This document shows positions 5,444-5,707 of a DNA stretch of 5,707 bases, in pieces; the stretch's first letter is position 1; every line of letters begins with the position of its first letter. The translations under genes were made by a program, and so were the position numbers. The stretch comes from Candidatus Moraniibacteriota bacterium (GTDB taxonomy: Bacteria; Patescibacteriota; Minisyncoccia; Moranbacterales; DUUL01), in contig JAGYNP010000042.1 in NCBI GenBank assembly GCA_018399935.1, forward strand, positions 1-5,707, given 5' to 3'. The notes beneath the pieces were generated by a model. The model did no database searches. It worked only from the letters and a program-made list of their open reading frames with translations, and was not told where the DNA came from.

Positions 5444-5707
5444 TAAGAAGTGTCATTAAATTGGACTGGAAGAGTATTGGCGCAGTTTCTTTTCTTTTAT
5501 CTTCTGGTTTGATTGCAATCTATTCGCTTTATGTTGGCGATAATAATCAAGGTTCAAATATTTTTTTAAAGCAGTTGATTTTTATTTTGATAGGGGTTAT
5601 TGTTTTTGCTTTTTTTAGTTTTTATGACTATAGAACTTGGAAAAAATATAGTAATTTTTTATATTTTATTAGTATTATTTTATTGGTTCTAGTTTTGCTT
5701 TTTGGTT
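5440..5707 (+). CDS. rodA: SEDS glycosyltransferase, RodA-like (3' end outside window)
   Basis: The reading frame opens with ATG 5440 inside the mltG stop (ATGA) and stays open to the window end, giving 89 codons. The N-terminus carries the RodA-type KLDW (7-10). A first transmembrane helix (about 12-31) and a short polar loop (VGDNNQGSN, 32-40) follow. A second helix begins LKQLIFILIGVIVF (43-56), then comes FYDYRTWKKY (61-70) and a third helix to residue 89. This order matches the start of SEDS polymerases (RodA/FtsW), which build peptidoglycan glycan strands from lipid II together with a class B PBP. RodA is favoured over FtsW by the KLDW start and the DYR motif, and by the mltG neighbour. 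The catalytic Asp and later loops lie beyond the window, so activity cannot be judged. Confidence 0.85.
   Translation, partial: MIRSVIKLDWKSIGAVSFLLSSGLIAIYSLYVGDNNQGSNIFLKQLIFILIGVIVFAFFSFYDYRTWKKYSNFLYFISIILLVLVLLFG

Overview
The window is a very AT-rich stretch of bacterial DNA in which every supported gene lies on the + strand. Several things suggest a member of the Candidate Phyla Radiation (Patescibacteria). The genes are compact and Lys/Asn/Ile-rich. No start codon has a well-placed Shine-Dalgarno sequence. FolD is strongly divergent, an HlyD-type adaptor stands alone, and short degenerate repeats fill the gaps between genes. The lineage within that group cannot be told from this sequence. 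The ORFs read with the standard bacterial code: TGG encodes Trp, and TGA is used as the mltG stop with no in-frame TGA elsewhere, so the UGA=Gly code of Gracilibacteria/Absconditabacteria is not in use.

Layout. Positions 1-131 hold a single-helix microprotein gene with a TATAAT hexamer just upstream. It is followed 16 bases later by a DivIC/FtsB-family division protein (148-609, TTG start). A 178-base gap (610-787) carries an imperfect inverted repeat and then an extended -10 promoter. That promoter probably drives glyA (788-2032) and folD (2067-2933), which together take serine to 5,10-methylene-THF and on to 10-formyl-THF. Next is a membrane-anchored HlyD/MacA-like adaptor (2975-4294) with no transporter gene beside it. 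A repeat-filled spacer leads to mltG (4385-5443), an endolytic transglycosylase. mltG overlaps by an ATGA junction the start of a rodA-like SEDS gene (5440 to the window end, truncated).

The genes fall into two themes. The ends are cell-envelope genes: division protein, glycan-strand terminator and glycan polymerase. The middle is a folate one-carbon pair plus an export adaptor. No complete new system is evident. The points most worth a second look are a duplicated CxC motif in MltG, the altered cofactor and substrate motifs in FolD, the repeats that run into start and stop codons, and the microprotein before the division gene.
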